A stretch of 64,000 nucleotides of DNA from Bacteroidales bacterium (GCA_023227835.1 JALOCI010000004.1:51318-115317), one strand, 5' to 3'; numbered from the stretch's first letter, positions 52,222 to 62,765 are shown. Numbers and translations are program-made. The notes: generated by a model not told the origin, from the letters alone.

Positions 52222-55200
52222 AAGGACGGACCAATACTGACACGATGGAAATCATTAACAAGAAATTGTTAAGTCTTACACCGGCTCATAAAGTTGAGAA
52301 AATAGAGGAGCTGTCAGAATGGCTTAACGATCTCTTTACAGACCTTAATAAGAGGAACAGCCTTTTACTTGAAGCCTCCGTCAAGGCCAGCCAGATCCTT
52401 ATTTCCAATCATAATTTCTACGATGCCGTCAACGAGGTTATAGAGATTGTCGGGGAGTCCATACCAAACAACAGAGTCTTTATTTATGAGTTTAATAAAG
52501 ATATAATCAACGGTGATGAGCTTATCAGCCTGAGATTCGAAAAAGAACAGGGAAAAGAGTCAAAACGAGTTTTCGAAAGTAAGCATCAGAATATTCCTGT
52601 TAGTTTTTTGCCGGAAGAGATATTGAAAAATCTGAAAAAAGGCATTATAGTCTCTTCTGAAAGCCATCCTTTCTCTGAATGGGGTGAATTCTTAATAATA
52701 CCAATATTTGTAGAGTCATCCGAGTGGGGTTTTCTGGGTGTTGAATGCAAAAACTTTGATGTAGATAATTATTGGAGTGAAAGTGACAAAAATGCAATGA
52801 GCAGTATTGCGTCATCTTTGGGACAATACATTAACCGTCATTTTCAAAGTCTGGAACTCATAATGGCCAAGGAGCTTGCAGAGGAGAGCGAGATATATGC
52901 TAATTCTTTATTTGACCAGTCTCCGTTAAGCATTCACATTGTAAGTACATCCGGTGTCATAGAGAAGGTTAACAAGTCATCCGAATCCATATTCAGTGTT
53001 CATCAGAATAAAGTCATATCAAAATTTAATATCCTTACAAACCAGACATCCATCGAATTTGGATGGAATAAGTTTTTCAAAGAAGCTCTGGCTTCTGAAA
53101 ATGAGGTTTTTAAAAAAATAATTTTTGATCCTGGAGCTTTTGGATTCAGAGGAGAGAGGAAGGTATTAAGTGCTGTTGCTTTTCCTATAAAATTTAAGGG
53201 AAGGGTTAAGAAGATTGCAATAATGTATCAGGACATTACCAACAATACACGTAACGAGCTTCTTCTCAAGATTCAACGAAACCTTGCTTATTCAATCTTA
53301 TCGTGCAAAAATTTCCCGGAGTTTTACACAATAGTATCAAACGAGATAGATTCAATTATCCCTGACAACAATCTATACGTTGCCTTCTATAATGAGCTTA
53401 CTGACACATTTTCAATAGGCGGAATAAATCGTAATGATATTGACATACATATAGAAAGTTGGCCGGCAAAAAAATCCATGACAGGCTATGTCCTTTCTCA
53501 AGGCAGAACAATCTTTGCTAAAAAAGAGGATATTTTAAATCTGTTTTCTGAAGGAATAATAGAACAGGTAGGGGCAATGGCCCAGGTATGGCTTGGAGTC
53601 CCTTTCAGAAGCGAAAGCGGGGTATCAGGTGCGATTGTTATCCAGAATTACATCAATCCTGATGCAATAAATGCTTCTGACATTGAAATAATTGAATTGA
53701 TAGCCAACGAGATAAAGATTTTTCTCGACAAAAAAAGTGCAGAGGAGAGCACTGTAAAACTCACAAAGGCTGTTACAGAGAGTCCTGCCTCTGTTGTAAT
53801 TACAGATGCCGATGGCAAGATTGAATATGTCAATCCTAAATTTATTACGACGACCGGATATTCATTTGAGGATGTTAATGGCACAAATCCAAGAATCCTG
53901 AAATCTGGGGATACCCCCCATGTTGTATATAAGAACATGTGGGACACTATTCTCTCTGGCAAGGAGTGGCGTGGTGAACTGAAAAACAGAAAAAAGAACG
54001 GGGAGTACTATTGGGAAGATATATCCATCTCTCCTATAATAGGAGATGATGGGGCAATAAGCCATTACATTGCAATAAAAGAGGATATCTCAGATCGCAA
54101 AATTCTTATTAATCAACTCATTGAAGCTCGTGACAGGGCTCAGGAGAGTGATAAGCTCAAAACTGCATTTCTTCAAAATATAAGTCATGAAATCCGTACT
54201 CCGATGAACGGAATTCTAGGTTTTATAGAGCTTTTGAGAGATCCAGCCCTCTCCTTACAGGATCAGAACACTTATATAGATATAATCGAAAAGAGCAGCC
54301 ACAGAATGCTCAAAATTATCAACGATCTGATTGACATTTCTAAAATAGAGGCAGGTATTATTCAGATTAAACTTTCTGAGGTTTGTATATCATCCATGCT
54401 TCTTGATATTGTAACGTTTTTCACGCCTGAAGCTGAAAAAAAAGGGATAAAAATTGAGCTTAAATTTGGAGCACAAATCACAGATCTTACAATAACTTCA
54501 GATTATGAGAAAATATACGCCTCTCTGGTTAATCTTATTAAGAATGCCATCAAGTATTCTATTAAAGGGGAAATTATCATAGAAGCCGATCTTTGCGGAG
54601 ATTTCATCGAGTTATCAGTGAAAGATACTGGAATTGGCATTCCGGAAAGTAAGCTTGACAAGATATTTGAGCGTTTTGCACAAGTCGAGTCCAACTCTAT
54701 CAGCCGTGCAGAGGGTGCCGGATTAGGCCTCAGCATAGTCAAGGCATATATTGATATCCTGGGAGGTTCTATTTGGGTAGAATCAAAGCTTGGGTCTGGA
54801 TCCAAGTTTTCTTTCACAATACCTCTCTCCTATCAAGGTGAAACCGGAGACGAGTATGTTGAAAAATCTTCTATAAATAAATCTACAGAAAACATGGAAG
54901 AAAACAGAGCTTTAAAAATAATAGTCGCAGAAGATGAGGAGACTAATGCGCTATATATTAAGACAATCCTAAAATCTTCGGGCTATAACCTTATCTTTGC
55001 CCGTAATGGAGTGGAGACTGTTGAATTATTCAACCAAAATCCCGACACAGATATAATCCTGATGGATCTGCGTATGCCGGTAATGGATGGTTTTGATGCT
55101 GCAAGATTAATCAGAGAACAGAATACCGGTGTGGTGATAATTGCCCAGACGGCCTTTGCATTTACTGAAGACAAGGATAGTGTGCTTGAACAAGGTTTCA

Positions 55201-55271
55201 ATGATTATATCTCCAAGCCCATAAGAAAAGATGAGCTTAAAAATATCATTATTAAGCACGCCTCTAAATAG
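52218..55271 (+). CDS. Large hybrid kinase GAF-PAS-GAF-PAS-HisKA-HATPase-REC
   Basis: A 1017-residue soluble kinase. An N-terminal GAF-like region (~55-215), PAS (~230-345), a second GAF (~350-505) and PAS with PAC (~515-635, VITDADGKIEYVNPKF) precede HisKA with His657 in NISHEIRTPMNG. HATPase has KDTGIGIPESKL and GAGLGLSIVKAY. The receiver has Asp950 in LMDLRMPVMDG and the Lys region YISKPI. There is no membrane anchor or output domain. It is translationally coupled to pssA, and the 3' end overlaps the convergent mutase gene by 8 bases. Confidence 0.85.
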   Translation: MKGRTNTDTMEIINKKLLSLTPAHKVEKIEELSEWLNDLFTDLNKRNSLLLEASVKASQILISNHNFYDAVNEVIEIVGESIPNNRVFIYEFNKDIINGDELISLRFEKEQGKESKRVFESKHQNIPVSFLPEEILKNLKKGIIVSSESHPFSEWGEFLIIPIFVESSEWGFLGVECKNFDVDNYWSESDKNAMSSIASSLGQYINRHFQSLELIMAKELAEESEIYANSLFDQSPLSIHIVSTSGVIEKVNKSSESIFSVHQNKVISKFNILTNQTSIEFGWNKFFKEALASENEVFKKIIFDPGAFGFRGERKVLSAVAFPIKFKGRVKKIAIMYQDITNNTRNELLLKIQRNLAYSILSCKNFPEFYTIVSNEIDSIIPDNNLYVAFYNELTDTFSIGGINRNDIDIHIESWPAKKSMTGYVLSQGRTIFAKKEDILNLFSEGIIEQVGAMAQVWLGVPFRSESGVSGAIVIQNYINPDAINASDIEIIELIANEIKIFLDKKSAEESTVKLTKAVTESPASVVITDADGKIEYVNPKFITTTGYSFEDVNGTNPRILKSGDTPHVVYKNMWDTILSGKEWRGELKNRKKNGEYYWEDISISPIIGDDGAISHYIAIKEDISDRKILINQLIEARDRAQESDKLKTAFLQNISHEIRTPMNGILGFIELLRDPALSLQDQNTYIDIIEKSSHRMLKIINDLIDISKIEAGIIQIKLSEVCISSMLLDIVTFFTPEAEKKGIKIELKFGAQITDLTITSDYEKIYASLVNLIKNAIKYSIKGEIIIEADLCGDFIELSVKDTGIGIPESKLDKIFERFAQVESNSISRAEGAGLGLSIVKAYIDILGGSIWVESKLGSGSKFSFTIPLSYQGETGDEYVEKSSINKSTENMEENRALKIIVAEDEETNALYIKTILKSSGYNLIFARNGVETVELFNQNPDTDIILMDLRMPVMDGFDAARLIREQNTGVVIIAQTAFAFTEDKDSVLEQGFNDYISKPIRKDELKNIIIKHASK

Positions 55272-57009
55272 ATGTAATAATCGTCTGAATTCTGTCCAAT
55301 CTTTCTTCAAGATCATTGTTCAATCTCAAGAAATCTTCCGGGTTATTCAATTCAGCCTTAACTCCAAGATAATACTTGATTTTGGGTTCTGTTCCGGAAG
55401 GCCTTACAGAGACCATAGAATTACCATCACCTATAAATTGCATAACATCTGATTTAGGTAGTGGTATTGAATATCTCAGATCACTTATAAGATCAACCGT
55501 TTCGGATTTCTGATAATCATGAATCAAAACAACCTGTTCTCCGGCGAGAGTTATTAATGGCTCATTCCTGAATTTTTTCATTATATCCTTTATCTGCTCA
55601 AGACCATCAATACCTTTTTTTGTCACGGACACCAGCCTTTCTTTATAAAACCCGAATTGAGTATAAATATCAATTAAAAGAGTAAAAAGAGTCTTCCCTT
55701 TTTCTTCAGCCCATGCAGCTGCCTCTGATATTAGAACAGCAGAGAGTACGGCATCTTTATCCCTGACAAATTCACCGGCATTGAATCCGTAACTCTCCTC
55801 CCCTCCTCCTATAAATACTCTTTTCCCCTCATTTTGTCTTACTATGTCTGCTATATATTTAAATCCTGTCAAAACATTGAACATTTCAACACCGTATGAA
55901 TCGGCAATACTCTTAAGCAAATCCGAGGTAACTATAGTCTTAACCATATAAAAGCCGGGGTTCTTTTCAGTTCTTTTAAGCTTTCCAAGTTCACAAAGCC
56001 TTTCCAGTAAGTAATATGTAAGCAATGATGATGTCTGATTCCCATTAAGCAGTACAAAACTGCCATTGTTATCCTTAACGGCAACACCAATTCTGTCTGC
56101 ATCAGGATCAGTTGCAAGTACAATATCTGCATCAACCTCAACAGCTCTTTCCACCGCCATTTTCAGAGCTGAATTCTCTTCCGGGTTTGGTGAAGCCACA
56201 GTAGGGAAATTCCCATCATTTATATCTTGTGCCGGCACATTGTATATCTTGGTAAATCCGGCTCTTCGGAGAGCTTCCGGTACTAGCCTGACACCGGTAC
56301 CGTGAAGAGGAGTATATACAATCTTCAACCCGTTGTGCGTTTTAACTATTTCAGGTGACAAAGCAAGCGAAAGAACAGCTTTCAGATAAGCCTCATCTGT
56401 CTCACTTCCTCCGACATGTATCTGAGCCTCTCCTCCGGTAAACTTAACTTGTGACGGATCTTTTATTAAGGATACCTCTTTTATGATATTCTCGTCATGT
56501 GGAGCAATAATCTGCGCACCATCACTCCAATAAACCTTATATCCGTTGTATTCCTTAGGATTATGAGATGCTGTTATCATGACACCACCGACGCATCCGT
56601 GATGTCGTATAGTAAAGCTTAATTCAGGTGTCGGCCTAAGTTCATGAAAAAGCAGGACTTTAAATCCATTAGCAGCAAAAACTTCTGAAGTGATTCTTGC
56701 AAAGTAGGCGCTGTTATTTCTGCAATCAAATGCTACAGCAACAGATAATGAGTTTCTGTTCTTGTTTGCCTTTATAAGATAGTTAGCCAGGCCCTGTGTT
56801 GCCATTCCGACAGTATATCTGTTCATGCGATTTGTGCCGACACCCATGATGCCTCGCAAACCGCCAGTGCCAAATTCCAAAGACTTGTAAAAAGAGTCTT
56901 CCAGCTCTTTAGGATTTGTCTCAATCAGCCGCCTAATCTCCTCTTTAGTTTCATTATCGAAACTTCCTTCAAGCCACGACTGGGCTTTTAATAAATAATC
57001 CGTAGCCAT
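55264..57009 (-). CDS. Phospho-sugar mutase (phosphoglucomutase/phosphomannomutase family)
   Basis: A 581-residue alpha-D-phosphohexomutase with all four domains. The phosphoserine loop is TASHNPKEYNGYKVYW, the metal loop DPDADRIGVA, the sugar-binding loop GGGEESYGF, and the phosphate-binding loop VRPSGTEPKIKYY. The N-terminal motif GTGGLRGIMGVGTNRMN is also present. The longer ~580-residue form is the Bacteroidetes/Firmicutes PgcA-like type. It probably interconverts glucose-1-phosphate and glucose-6-phosphate, and could process glucose from the Sus system. Confidence 0.88.
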   Translation of the reverse strand: MATDYLLKAQSWLEGSFDNETKEEIRRLIETNPKELEDSFYKSLEFGTGGLRGIMGVGTNRMNRYTVGMATQGLANYLIKANKNRNSLSVAVAFDCRNNSAYFARITSEVFAANGFKVLLFHELRPTPELSFTIRHHGCVGGVMITASHNPKEYNGYKVYWSDGAQIIAPHDENIIKEVSLIKDPSQVKFTGGEAQIHVGGSETDEAYLKAVLSLALSPEIVKTHNGLKIVYTPLHGTGVRLVPEALRRAGFTKIYNVPAQDINDGNFPTVASPNPEENSALKMAVERAVEVDADIVLATDPDADRIGVAVKDNNGSFVLLNGNQTSSLLTYYLLERLCELGKLKRTEKNPGFYMVKTIVTSDLLKSIADSYGVEMFNVLTGFKYIADIVRQNEGKRVFIGGGEESYGFNAGEFVRDKDAVLSAVLISEAAAWAEEKGKTLFTLLIDIYTQFGFYKERLVSVTKKGIDGLEQIKDIMKKFRNEPLITLAGEQVVLIHDYQKSETVDLISDLRYSIPLPKSDVMQFIGDGNSMVSVRPSGTEPKIKYYLGVKAELNNPEDFLRLNNDLEERLDRIQTIITSI

Positions 57010-57037
57010 AACATTGGATTTAATAAATTACTTATAA

Positions 57038-57068
57038 CAAATTTAATCAATAATAGGACAAATTCAAA
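57038..57068 (-). promoter_or_regulatory. Promoter of the phospho-sugar mutase gene
   Basis: The minus strand reads TTTG (57065-57068), a 19-base spacer, then TAAATTTG (57038-57045). It is one of the two best -33/-7 matches in the window. Confidence 0.6.
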
Positions 57069-57081
57069 AATCAAACTATTG

Positions 57082-57089
57082 TATATTTG
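57082..57089 (+). promoter_or_regulatory. -7 box for the MATE gene
   Basis: TATATTTG ends 4 bases before the ATG at 57094. If active, the transcript would begin at or beside the start codon. Confidence 0.45.
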
Positions 57090-57093
57090 TCCC

Positions 57094-58446
57094 ATGAATA
57101 TAAAAGAGTACATACCATTCTATCGTAGAAATCTCAAGCTGGCCATACCTGTTATGCTTACTCAGGCAGGACAGATAACGGTTAACCTTGCAGATAATAT
57201 CATGGTTGGTCACTTGGGAACATCAGAACTTGCAGGAGTCACATTTGCCAACTCAATTATCATATTGGGAATGGTTTTCGGGATTGGTTTCACACAAGGA
57301 GTCACACCACATGTCGGCCATTGTTTCGGCAAAGGAGACCACAACAATGTAAGCAGATTGTTGCAGGTATCCTTCATAACCAATATTTTGCTCTCTGTAT
57401 TTCTTACCTCCATTATGTTTTCAATCGGACTTTTTATGGATTCCATGGGACAGCAGGAAGATGTTGTGAGCATAGCAAGAGAGTACTATTATATTATATT
57501 GGCATCAATGATTCCCGCACTGCTTTTTTTTGGACTGAGACAATTTTCTGAAGGTATCGGAGTAACTAAATATGCTCTATACATTACAATTACCGGTAAC
57601 TCCATGAATATATTCCTAAACTGGATACTTATATATGGTCATTTCGGTTTTGACCCCATGGGAGTAAAGGGAGCAGCAACAGCCACATTAATAAGCAGAT
57701 ATTTAATGTGTGGCGCTTTTATTGTTTTATACCTTAGACTACATGCTTACAGACAATATGTGAAATTATTAAGGAAGCCATTGGTTGACAAGAAAACAGT
57801 CAAAAGAATACTGAAAACATCCGTTCCCCTTTCATTGCAAAATCTTGTAGAGATCACTGCATTCAGTCTCAGTGCCATAATGGTGGGGTGGAATGGCAAG
57901 ATAGCACTTGCTTCCCATCAGATTGCAATGAGTATGAGCAGTTTTTCATTCATGCTAGCATTGGGTATAGGTGCTGCAGCCACCGTCAGGGTTTCTCACC
58001 AATACGGATATGGCGATTATAAGTCAATGAGATTGGCGGGATTTGCAGCTATACATTTAAGTATAGGACTTATGTCAATTTGCGGCATCTTATACATTCT
58101 GCTAAGAAGCTTTATTCCGTTAGCTTTCACGGCTGATTCTCAAGTAATATACCTTTCTTCGCGGCTTCTTATTATTTCTGCTCTGTTCCAGGTTTTTGAT
58201 GCAACCCAGCTTGCATGTCTTGCATGTCTGAGGGCTCTGGCAGATGTCAGGAAACCTTTGTTGTTTTCTGTTATCTCATATTATTTAGTTTGTCTACCTT
58301 TGGGTTATCTTTGCGGGAATATACTTGGGTACGGTGCAATCGGAGTTTGGGTCGGACTACTTTTGGGTTTGGTGTTTGCTGCATCTTTGTTTCTGTGGAG
58401 ATTCAATATAATTAGTAAGCGTTTAGTTAAGATACATTCTATCTAA
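57094..58446 (+). CDS. MATE-family efflux transporter
   Basis: A 450-residue inner-membrane protein with 12 hydrophobic segments, started at the ATG at 57094 because the TTG at 57079 precedes the promoter box. MATE proteins export cationic compounds in exchange for Na+ or H+. Landmarks are KLAIPVMLTQAGQITVNLADNIMVGHLG at the N-terminus in parts, GIGFTQGVTPHVGHCFGKG, and GIGAAATVRVSHQYG in the second half. It belongs to the NorM/DinF side of the family by general pattern. The next gene starts 2 bases after its stop. Confidence 0.87.
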   Translation: MNIKEYIPFYRRNLKLAIPVMLTQAGQITVNLADNIMVGHLGTSELAGVTFANSIIILGMVFGIGFTQGVTPHVGHCFGKGDHNNVSRLLQVSFITNILLSVFLTSIMFSIGLFMDSMGQQEDVVSIAREYYYIILASMIPALLFFGLRQFSEGIGVTKYALYITITGNSMNIFLNWILIYGHFGFDPMGVKGAATATLISRYLMCGAFIVLYLRLHAYRQYVKLLRKPLVDKKTVKRILKTSVPLSLQNLVEITAFSLSAIMVGWNGKIALASHQIAMSMSSFSFMLALGIGAAATVRVSHQYGYGDYKSMRLAGFAAIHLSIGLMSICGILYILLRSFIPLAFTADSQVIYLSSRLLIISALFQVFDATQLACLACLRALADVRKPLLFSVISYYLVCLPLGYLCGNILGYGAIGVWVGLLLGLVFAASLFLWRFNIISKRLVKIHSI

Positions 58447-58447
58447 A

Positions 58448-59956
58448 ATGAAGAAAACAAATTATAAAAGAGAAATCATTTTTCTCATAGGTCTGGCAAC
58501 TATTATCCGTTCAGTTATGGCCTACTTCATCGATTTAAGCGGAGAAGAGTCATATTGCTGGTCTTTTGCCTTATACCCCACACTAAGCCAGATGGAGAGC
58601 ACCCCTATGATAGGGTGGCTGATACAACTTACAACGTGCAATCTCGCATTTAACAACCCTCTTTTTATCAGGGCAGGAGCGATTATGATATCGGCCCTGT
58701 CAACATGGCTCATATACATTATCGGAAGACGTATAAAGAGTGAGACAACCGGCTTCTACGCAGCTGTATTATATACATCATCATTGTTCTGTTCATTCAC
58801 GACAGGAACATTAGTTGTTGCCGAAACTCCCCAGCTACTCTTTCTCCTCCTTTCCATATACTTCCTGCATGAAGGACTTATAATGAAATATAATCTTGGA
58901 CTAGAATCAAGGACTCTGTCAAATATATCGCTTTCAATGAGCGGCATTTTTATAGGCATGGCTACTCTTTCCCATTTTTCATCAGTTCTCTTATGGGTCG
59001 GAGCGTTACTATACATAACATTATATGATAAAAAAGCTTTTGGAAGGCCATATCTGTATATTTCAATGTTAATAACATTACTACTTACATGGCCTGTTAT
59101 TGTTTGGCATAATCTGCAAATATTTCTTGGCCTTGATACATTATATAATCATCTTCTGAATTCACCTGACCCGATAAAACTGATCATTGAAAACAATCCT
59201 GTCAATATCATTGTCATTATTATATCGATACTGTCATTTAAAAAATTAAGATACATCAATAGCCAGCAATTCAAATTTTTAATAACAATATCACTTCCGC
59301 TCATACTTACAGGAAATATCTCAACAGGTATTCTTCCGTTGTTTCTTTTAGCGGCTGCTTCAATAGAAACAAGGAGTTACAAGCTGAATCTTACATTTCA
59401 GTTCCCAAGAGTCCTGAAGTACAGTCTCACAGTTTGTATTTCCATAATATTAGCCTATATACTTCAATTATACATAGGGCTATTCAGTATAGAGGTTAAA
59501 AAGAATCCCGATGCCACAATAGGAAATTATGATCCATCCATTGACAGATACGGGATGAGAGAACTGTCCGAGGAGTTTAAAAAAATAAGGACAATGGATG
59601 TTGCTATAGGTAAAATGCCTTTACATGCATACATTGTATCAGACAATTATCTTTTTGCGGCGCAGGCTGAATACTACATCGCTTATCCGGAAAAAATCCC
59701 GGTTAAAGCCATTGGTTCATCGTCAGATATAAGAAAGTACATACTCACCACAATGAATAATGGAGGATTCAAAATCGGCGAAAGTGCTTATTATCTTGAA
59801 CACTCAGGAAGGAGTCGCTCAGGAACTGAGATTGGAAACCAATATTTCAAAAGCGTAGAGGTTGCCGGACATATCTACATTCACCGTCTTGGTAAACCCG
59901 TACAAAAATATACAGTATACAGATTTAAAGACCTGCAAGTTATTCCATACATATAA
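58448..59956 (+). CDS. GT39-like membrane glycosyltransferase
   Basis: A 502-residue integral membrane protein with about 10-12 segments and a C-terminal soluble part (~350-502). The first loop has FIDLSGEESYCW, matching the acidic D/E motif of PMT/ArnT-type transferases, and a pattern of WHNLQIF and HHLL-type loops follows. It should move a sugar from a polyprenyl-phosphate donor onto an envelope acceptor. Acceptor and sugar are unknown. It overlaps the next gene by one base (TAATG at 59954-59958). Confidence 0.75.
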   Translation: MKKTNYKREIIFLIGLATIIRSVMAYFIDLSGEESYCWSFALYPTLSQMESTPMIGWLIQLTTCNLAFNNPLFIRAGAIMISALSTWLIYIIGRRIKSETTGFYAAVLYTSSLFCSFTTGTLVVAETPQLLFLLLSIYFLHEGLIMKYNLGLESRTLSNISLSMSGIFIGMATLSHFSSVLLWVGALLYITLYDKKAFGRPYLYISMLITLLLTWPVIVWHNLQIFLGLDTLYNHLLNSPDPIKLIIENNPVNIIVIIISILSFKKLRYINSQQFKFLITISLPLILTGNISTGILPLFLLAAASIETRSYKLNLTFQFPRVLKYSLTVCISIILAYILQLYIGLFSIEVKKNPDATIGNYDPSIDRYGMRELSEEFKKIRTMDVAIGKMPLHAYIVSDNYLFAAQAEYYIAYPEKIPVKAIGSSSDIRKYILTTMNNGGFKIGESAYYLEHSGRSRSGTEIGNQYFKSVEVAGHIYIHRLGKPVQKYTVYRFKDLQVIPYI

Positions 59957-61161
59957 TGATAATCGACACCCCCTTTCTTGAATTCATTAATAAACATGCG
60001 AATGAAGAGGTATTTGAACTTCTTCTAAAGTCAGGTAACTTCCCCGGGATTGATGTCAGGAAGGCTGCTACTTCAATTGTCGCCAGAAAAAAAATAATTC
60101 AGAAAGTTCCTGAATGGGGAGGTGTTGATTCTCTTGTTTTTCCGAAAACAATAAATGCCGAACAGGCAAGCTCCTGGTTAACTGCAAAATACAAACAACG
60201 TTTCTGTAATGGAAAAGTTTCAATAGATATTACCGGCGGTTATGGCGTTGATTCATATTATCTGTCACAAGTTTCGTCTGAATTACACTACATTGAGGCA
60301 GACACAGAGGTATTCGAGGCCACAAAACATAATTTTGCCGTTCTTGGTGTGAAGAATGTAATATTTCATAATAAAACTGTGGAAAGAGGTGTATTGCCAG
60401 GATTAGGTTTACCATCAGCATCATTGTTGTATGTAGATCCGGCAAGGCGCTCTGAACGGGCCGGCAGAGTATTTGCCTTTGATGATTGTAATCCAGATTT
60501 GTTGAACATTAAAGATGAGCTTCTTGCAATATCCTCCGCCATTCTTGTCAAAGCATCACCTATGCTTGATATCTCAGAATCAATAAGATTAATTCCTGAT
60601 ATTTGTGAGGTTCACATCCTTTCGGTTAATAACGAGTGTAAGGAACTTTTATTTCTAATAAAACCTAGTGAAAGGGAGAAAAAAAATATAAAGGATATAC
60701 CAGTCTTTACTGTTAACTATACAAAACTTAAAGAAGAGTTTTTTAATTTCACCCTCGGCACAGAAAGAAACACCAATGCTGAATATCTGCAAGATATTCC
60801 TTTAGAATTTTTTTATGAACCTAATAGTTCAATAATAAAATCTGGAGCATTCTCTACAATAGCCGTTAGCTTTAATCTTCGAAAGCTTGCAAAACATACA
60901 CACTTATATTCTTCTGATAAAAGATTATCAGATTTTCCGGGAAGAATTTTTAAGGTTATAGATTCTATAGAATATAAAAAGAAAAACATTGCAAGATTAA
61001 GGGATATATACCCAAAGGCAAATATAGCAACAAGGAACTTCCCTTTAACCACTGAAGGGTTAAAGAGAGTCCTTGAAATCTCTGACGGAGGTGATATCTA
61101 TATTTTTGGTTGTACTGCAGGTGATAAAAAAGTACTTATTATCTGCAAAAAATCAGAGTAA
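59956..61161 (+). CDS. THUMP-like domain methyltransferase-type protein
   Basis: A 401-residue cytoplasmic protein. After an N-terminal helical part comes a class I SAM-dependent methyltransferase-like fold (SIDITGGYGVDSYYLSQVS, LHYIEADTEVFEATKHN, LLYVDPARRSE). The C-terminal region matches the PG_1098-like ferredoxin and THUMP-like domains (IVARKK..., FYEPNSSIIKSGAF, FPLTTEGLKRVLEISDGG). A role in RNA modification is likely by family. It ends immediately before the convergent RNase G gene. Confidence 0.8.
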   Translation: MIIDTPFLEFINKHANEEVFELLLKSGNFPGIDVRKAATSIVARKKIIQKVPEWGGVDSLVFPKTINAEQASSWLTAKYKQRFCNGKVSIDITGGYGVDSYYLSQVSSELHYIEADTEVFEATKHNFAVLGVKNVIFHNKTVERGVLPGLGLPSASLLYVDPARRSERAGRVFAFDDCNPDLLNIKDELLAISSAILVKASPMLDISESIRLIPDICEVHILSVNNECKELLFLIKPSEREKKNIKDIPVFTVNYTKLKEEFFNFTLGTERNTNAEYLQDIPLEFFYEPNSSIIKSGAFSTIAVSFNLRKLAKHTHLYSSDKRLSDFPGRIFKVIDSIEYKKKNIARLRDIYPKANIATRNFPLTTEGLKRVLEISDGGDIYIFGCTAGDKKVLIICKKSE

Positions 61162-62712
61162 TCAATCTTCCAACTTATCACCATTAGGCATAAACCATTT
61201 AACCTCCAGTAGCGCGTTGTCCGTATGGGCTTCTACCTTAAGCGAGCATTTGTACTTCTTAGCCCACTTATATTTGACACTAAACAAACCTTTGTTCAGA
61301 TAGGCGGCAAGAATCGGATTTACCTTTAAAACAAAGGCTTTAATATTCTTCTCCTTTACATAATAAGCGAGTTTCCTCTCAATTGTATCATCAATAAGAA
61401 GACTTGAAGCTATTTTACCTGTTCCGTTGCAACTGGGACAATTCTCGGTTGTGTTTATTTCTGTGGCAGGTCTTACCCTTTGACGTGTAATCTGCATCAA
61501 CCCGAACTTTGTTAGAGGTAATATATTGTGTTTCGCTCTGTCACTTTGCATAAGATCCTGCATGTGTTTAAAAAGCTTTATTTTATTGTCATTTGAATCC
61601 ATGTCAATAAAATCTACCACAATTATACCTCCCATATCTCTCAATCTGAGCTGCCTTGCAATTTCATCAGCAGCGCTCATATTAACATCAAAACTATTCT
61701 GTTCCTGATCCGAGCCGCTTTTGGCTCTTATTCCACTATTGACATCAATGACATGCAGAGCTTCGGTATGTTCAATTACCAGATAGGCTCCCTGTTTTAT
61801 AGGGACAACCTTTCCAAAGGCACTTTTAATCTGTCTGCTTATATCAAAATGGTCAAAAATCGGAGTACCCCCCTTATAAAACTTGACAATTTTTTCTTTG
61901 TCAGGTGCAATCAGGGCTATATACTCTCTTATCTCGTTGTAAATTGCCTCATCGTTAACCTCTATACTTGAAAAAGAGTCATTGAGAAGGTCTCTCAGTA
62001 TTGTAGTTGTCCGGCTGTTTTCCGTAAACAATAATTGAGGAGGTTTTGCTTTTGCAATTTTGGACCAGGAATCTTCCCACTTTTTTATAAGTGATTTTAG
62101 TTCTCCATCCAAAACCGCTGCTCTCTTACCTTCAGCAACAGTCCTGATTATGACTCCGTAATTTGGCGGCAAAATGCTGTATACCAGCCTTTCCAGCCTC
62201 TTTTTCTCCTCCTTTGAGGTAATCTTCTGAGAAATACTTACTTTGTCGGCAAATGGCATCAATACCATATTACGGCCGGCAATAGATATCTCTGATGTTA
62301 ATCTGGAGCCCTTAGTTGAAATCGGCTCCTTTACAATTTGTGCAACTATGAACTGTCCAGGCTTAAGAACATCTGAAATCTTCCCCTCTTTTTCCAATAT
62401 ATCTCCTAGTTTTATATCAGAATAGAGAGCCTGATGATTTCTGCTCTGGACAATAGATTTGGTAAAATAATCCAAGGCCTTGAATGATAATCCAAGGTCT
62501 AAATAGTGTATAAATGCATCCTTCTCGTCTCCTATATCGACAAAAGCAGCATTGAGGGCCGGCATTATTCTTTTTACCTTCCCAATATACACATCACCTA
62601 CTGAATAATTACCGTCATTCTGCTCCTTGTTCAGCTCGATCAATCTATGATTGTCGAGAAGGGCGATAGAAACCTCCGTAGAACATACATCAATTATTAA
62701 ATCCTTCTCCAT
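61162..62712 (-). CDS. rng: Ribonuclease G (Rne/Rng family)
   Basis: A 516-residue endoribonuclease that processes rRNA precursors and starts mRNA decay. The S1 domain is at ~35-125 (GDVYIGKVKRIMPALNAAFVDIGDEKDAFIHYLDLG, in parts). Catalytic acids are in HVIDVNSG and IIVVDFIDMD. The Zn-link CPSCNGTG is at ~residue 428. It is the short form, without the RNase E scaffold tail. It is preceded by a small mS38-like gene, with a 15-bp hairpin between them that may limit read-through. Confidence 0.88.
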   Translation of the reverse strand: MEKDLIIDVCSTEVSIALLDNHRLIELNKEQNDGNYSVGDVYIGKVKRIMPALNAAFVDIGDEKDAFIHYLDLGLSFKALDYFTKSIVQSRNHQALYSDIKLGDILEKEGKISDVLKPGQFIVAQIVKEPISTKGSRLTSEISIAGRNMVLMPFADKVSISQKITSKEEKKRLERLVYSILPPNYGVIIRTVAEGKRAAVLDGELKSLIKKWEDSWSKIAKAKPPQLLFTENSRTTTILRDLLNDSFSSIEVNDEAIYNEIREYIALIAPDKEKIVKFYKGGTPIFDHFDISRQIKSAFGKVVPIKQGAYLVIEHTEALHVIDVNSGIRAKSGSDQEQNSFDVNMSAADEIARQLRLRDMGGIIVVDFIDMDSNDNKIKLFKHMQDLMQSDRAKHNILPLTKFGLMQITRQRVRPATEINTTENCPSCNGTGKIASSLLIDDTIERKLAYYVKEKNIKAFVLKVNPILAAYLNKGLFSVKYKWAKKYKCSLKVEAHTDNALLEVKWFMPNGDKLED

Positions 62713-62731
62713 CTACGTTTATAAATAAAAG

Positions 62732-62765
62732 AATCTAAAGTAAGCCAGTTGGCTTACTTTAGATT
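62732..62765 (-). terminator. Perfect 15-bp hairpin between the mS38-like gene and rng
   Basis: AATCTAAAGTAAGCC and its exact complement flank a 4-base loop, with T-rich DNA (CTTTTATTTAT) on the minus strand after it. It lies 20 bases before the rng ATG, so it can act as a terminator or as a control hairpin in the rng leader. Confidence 0.7.
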
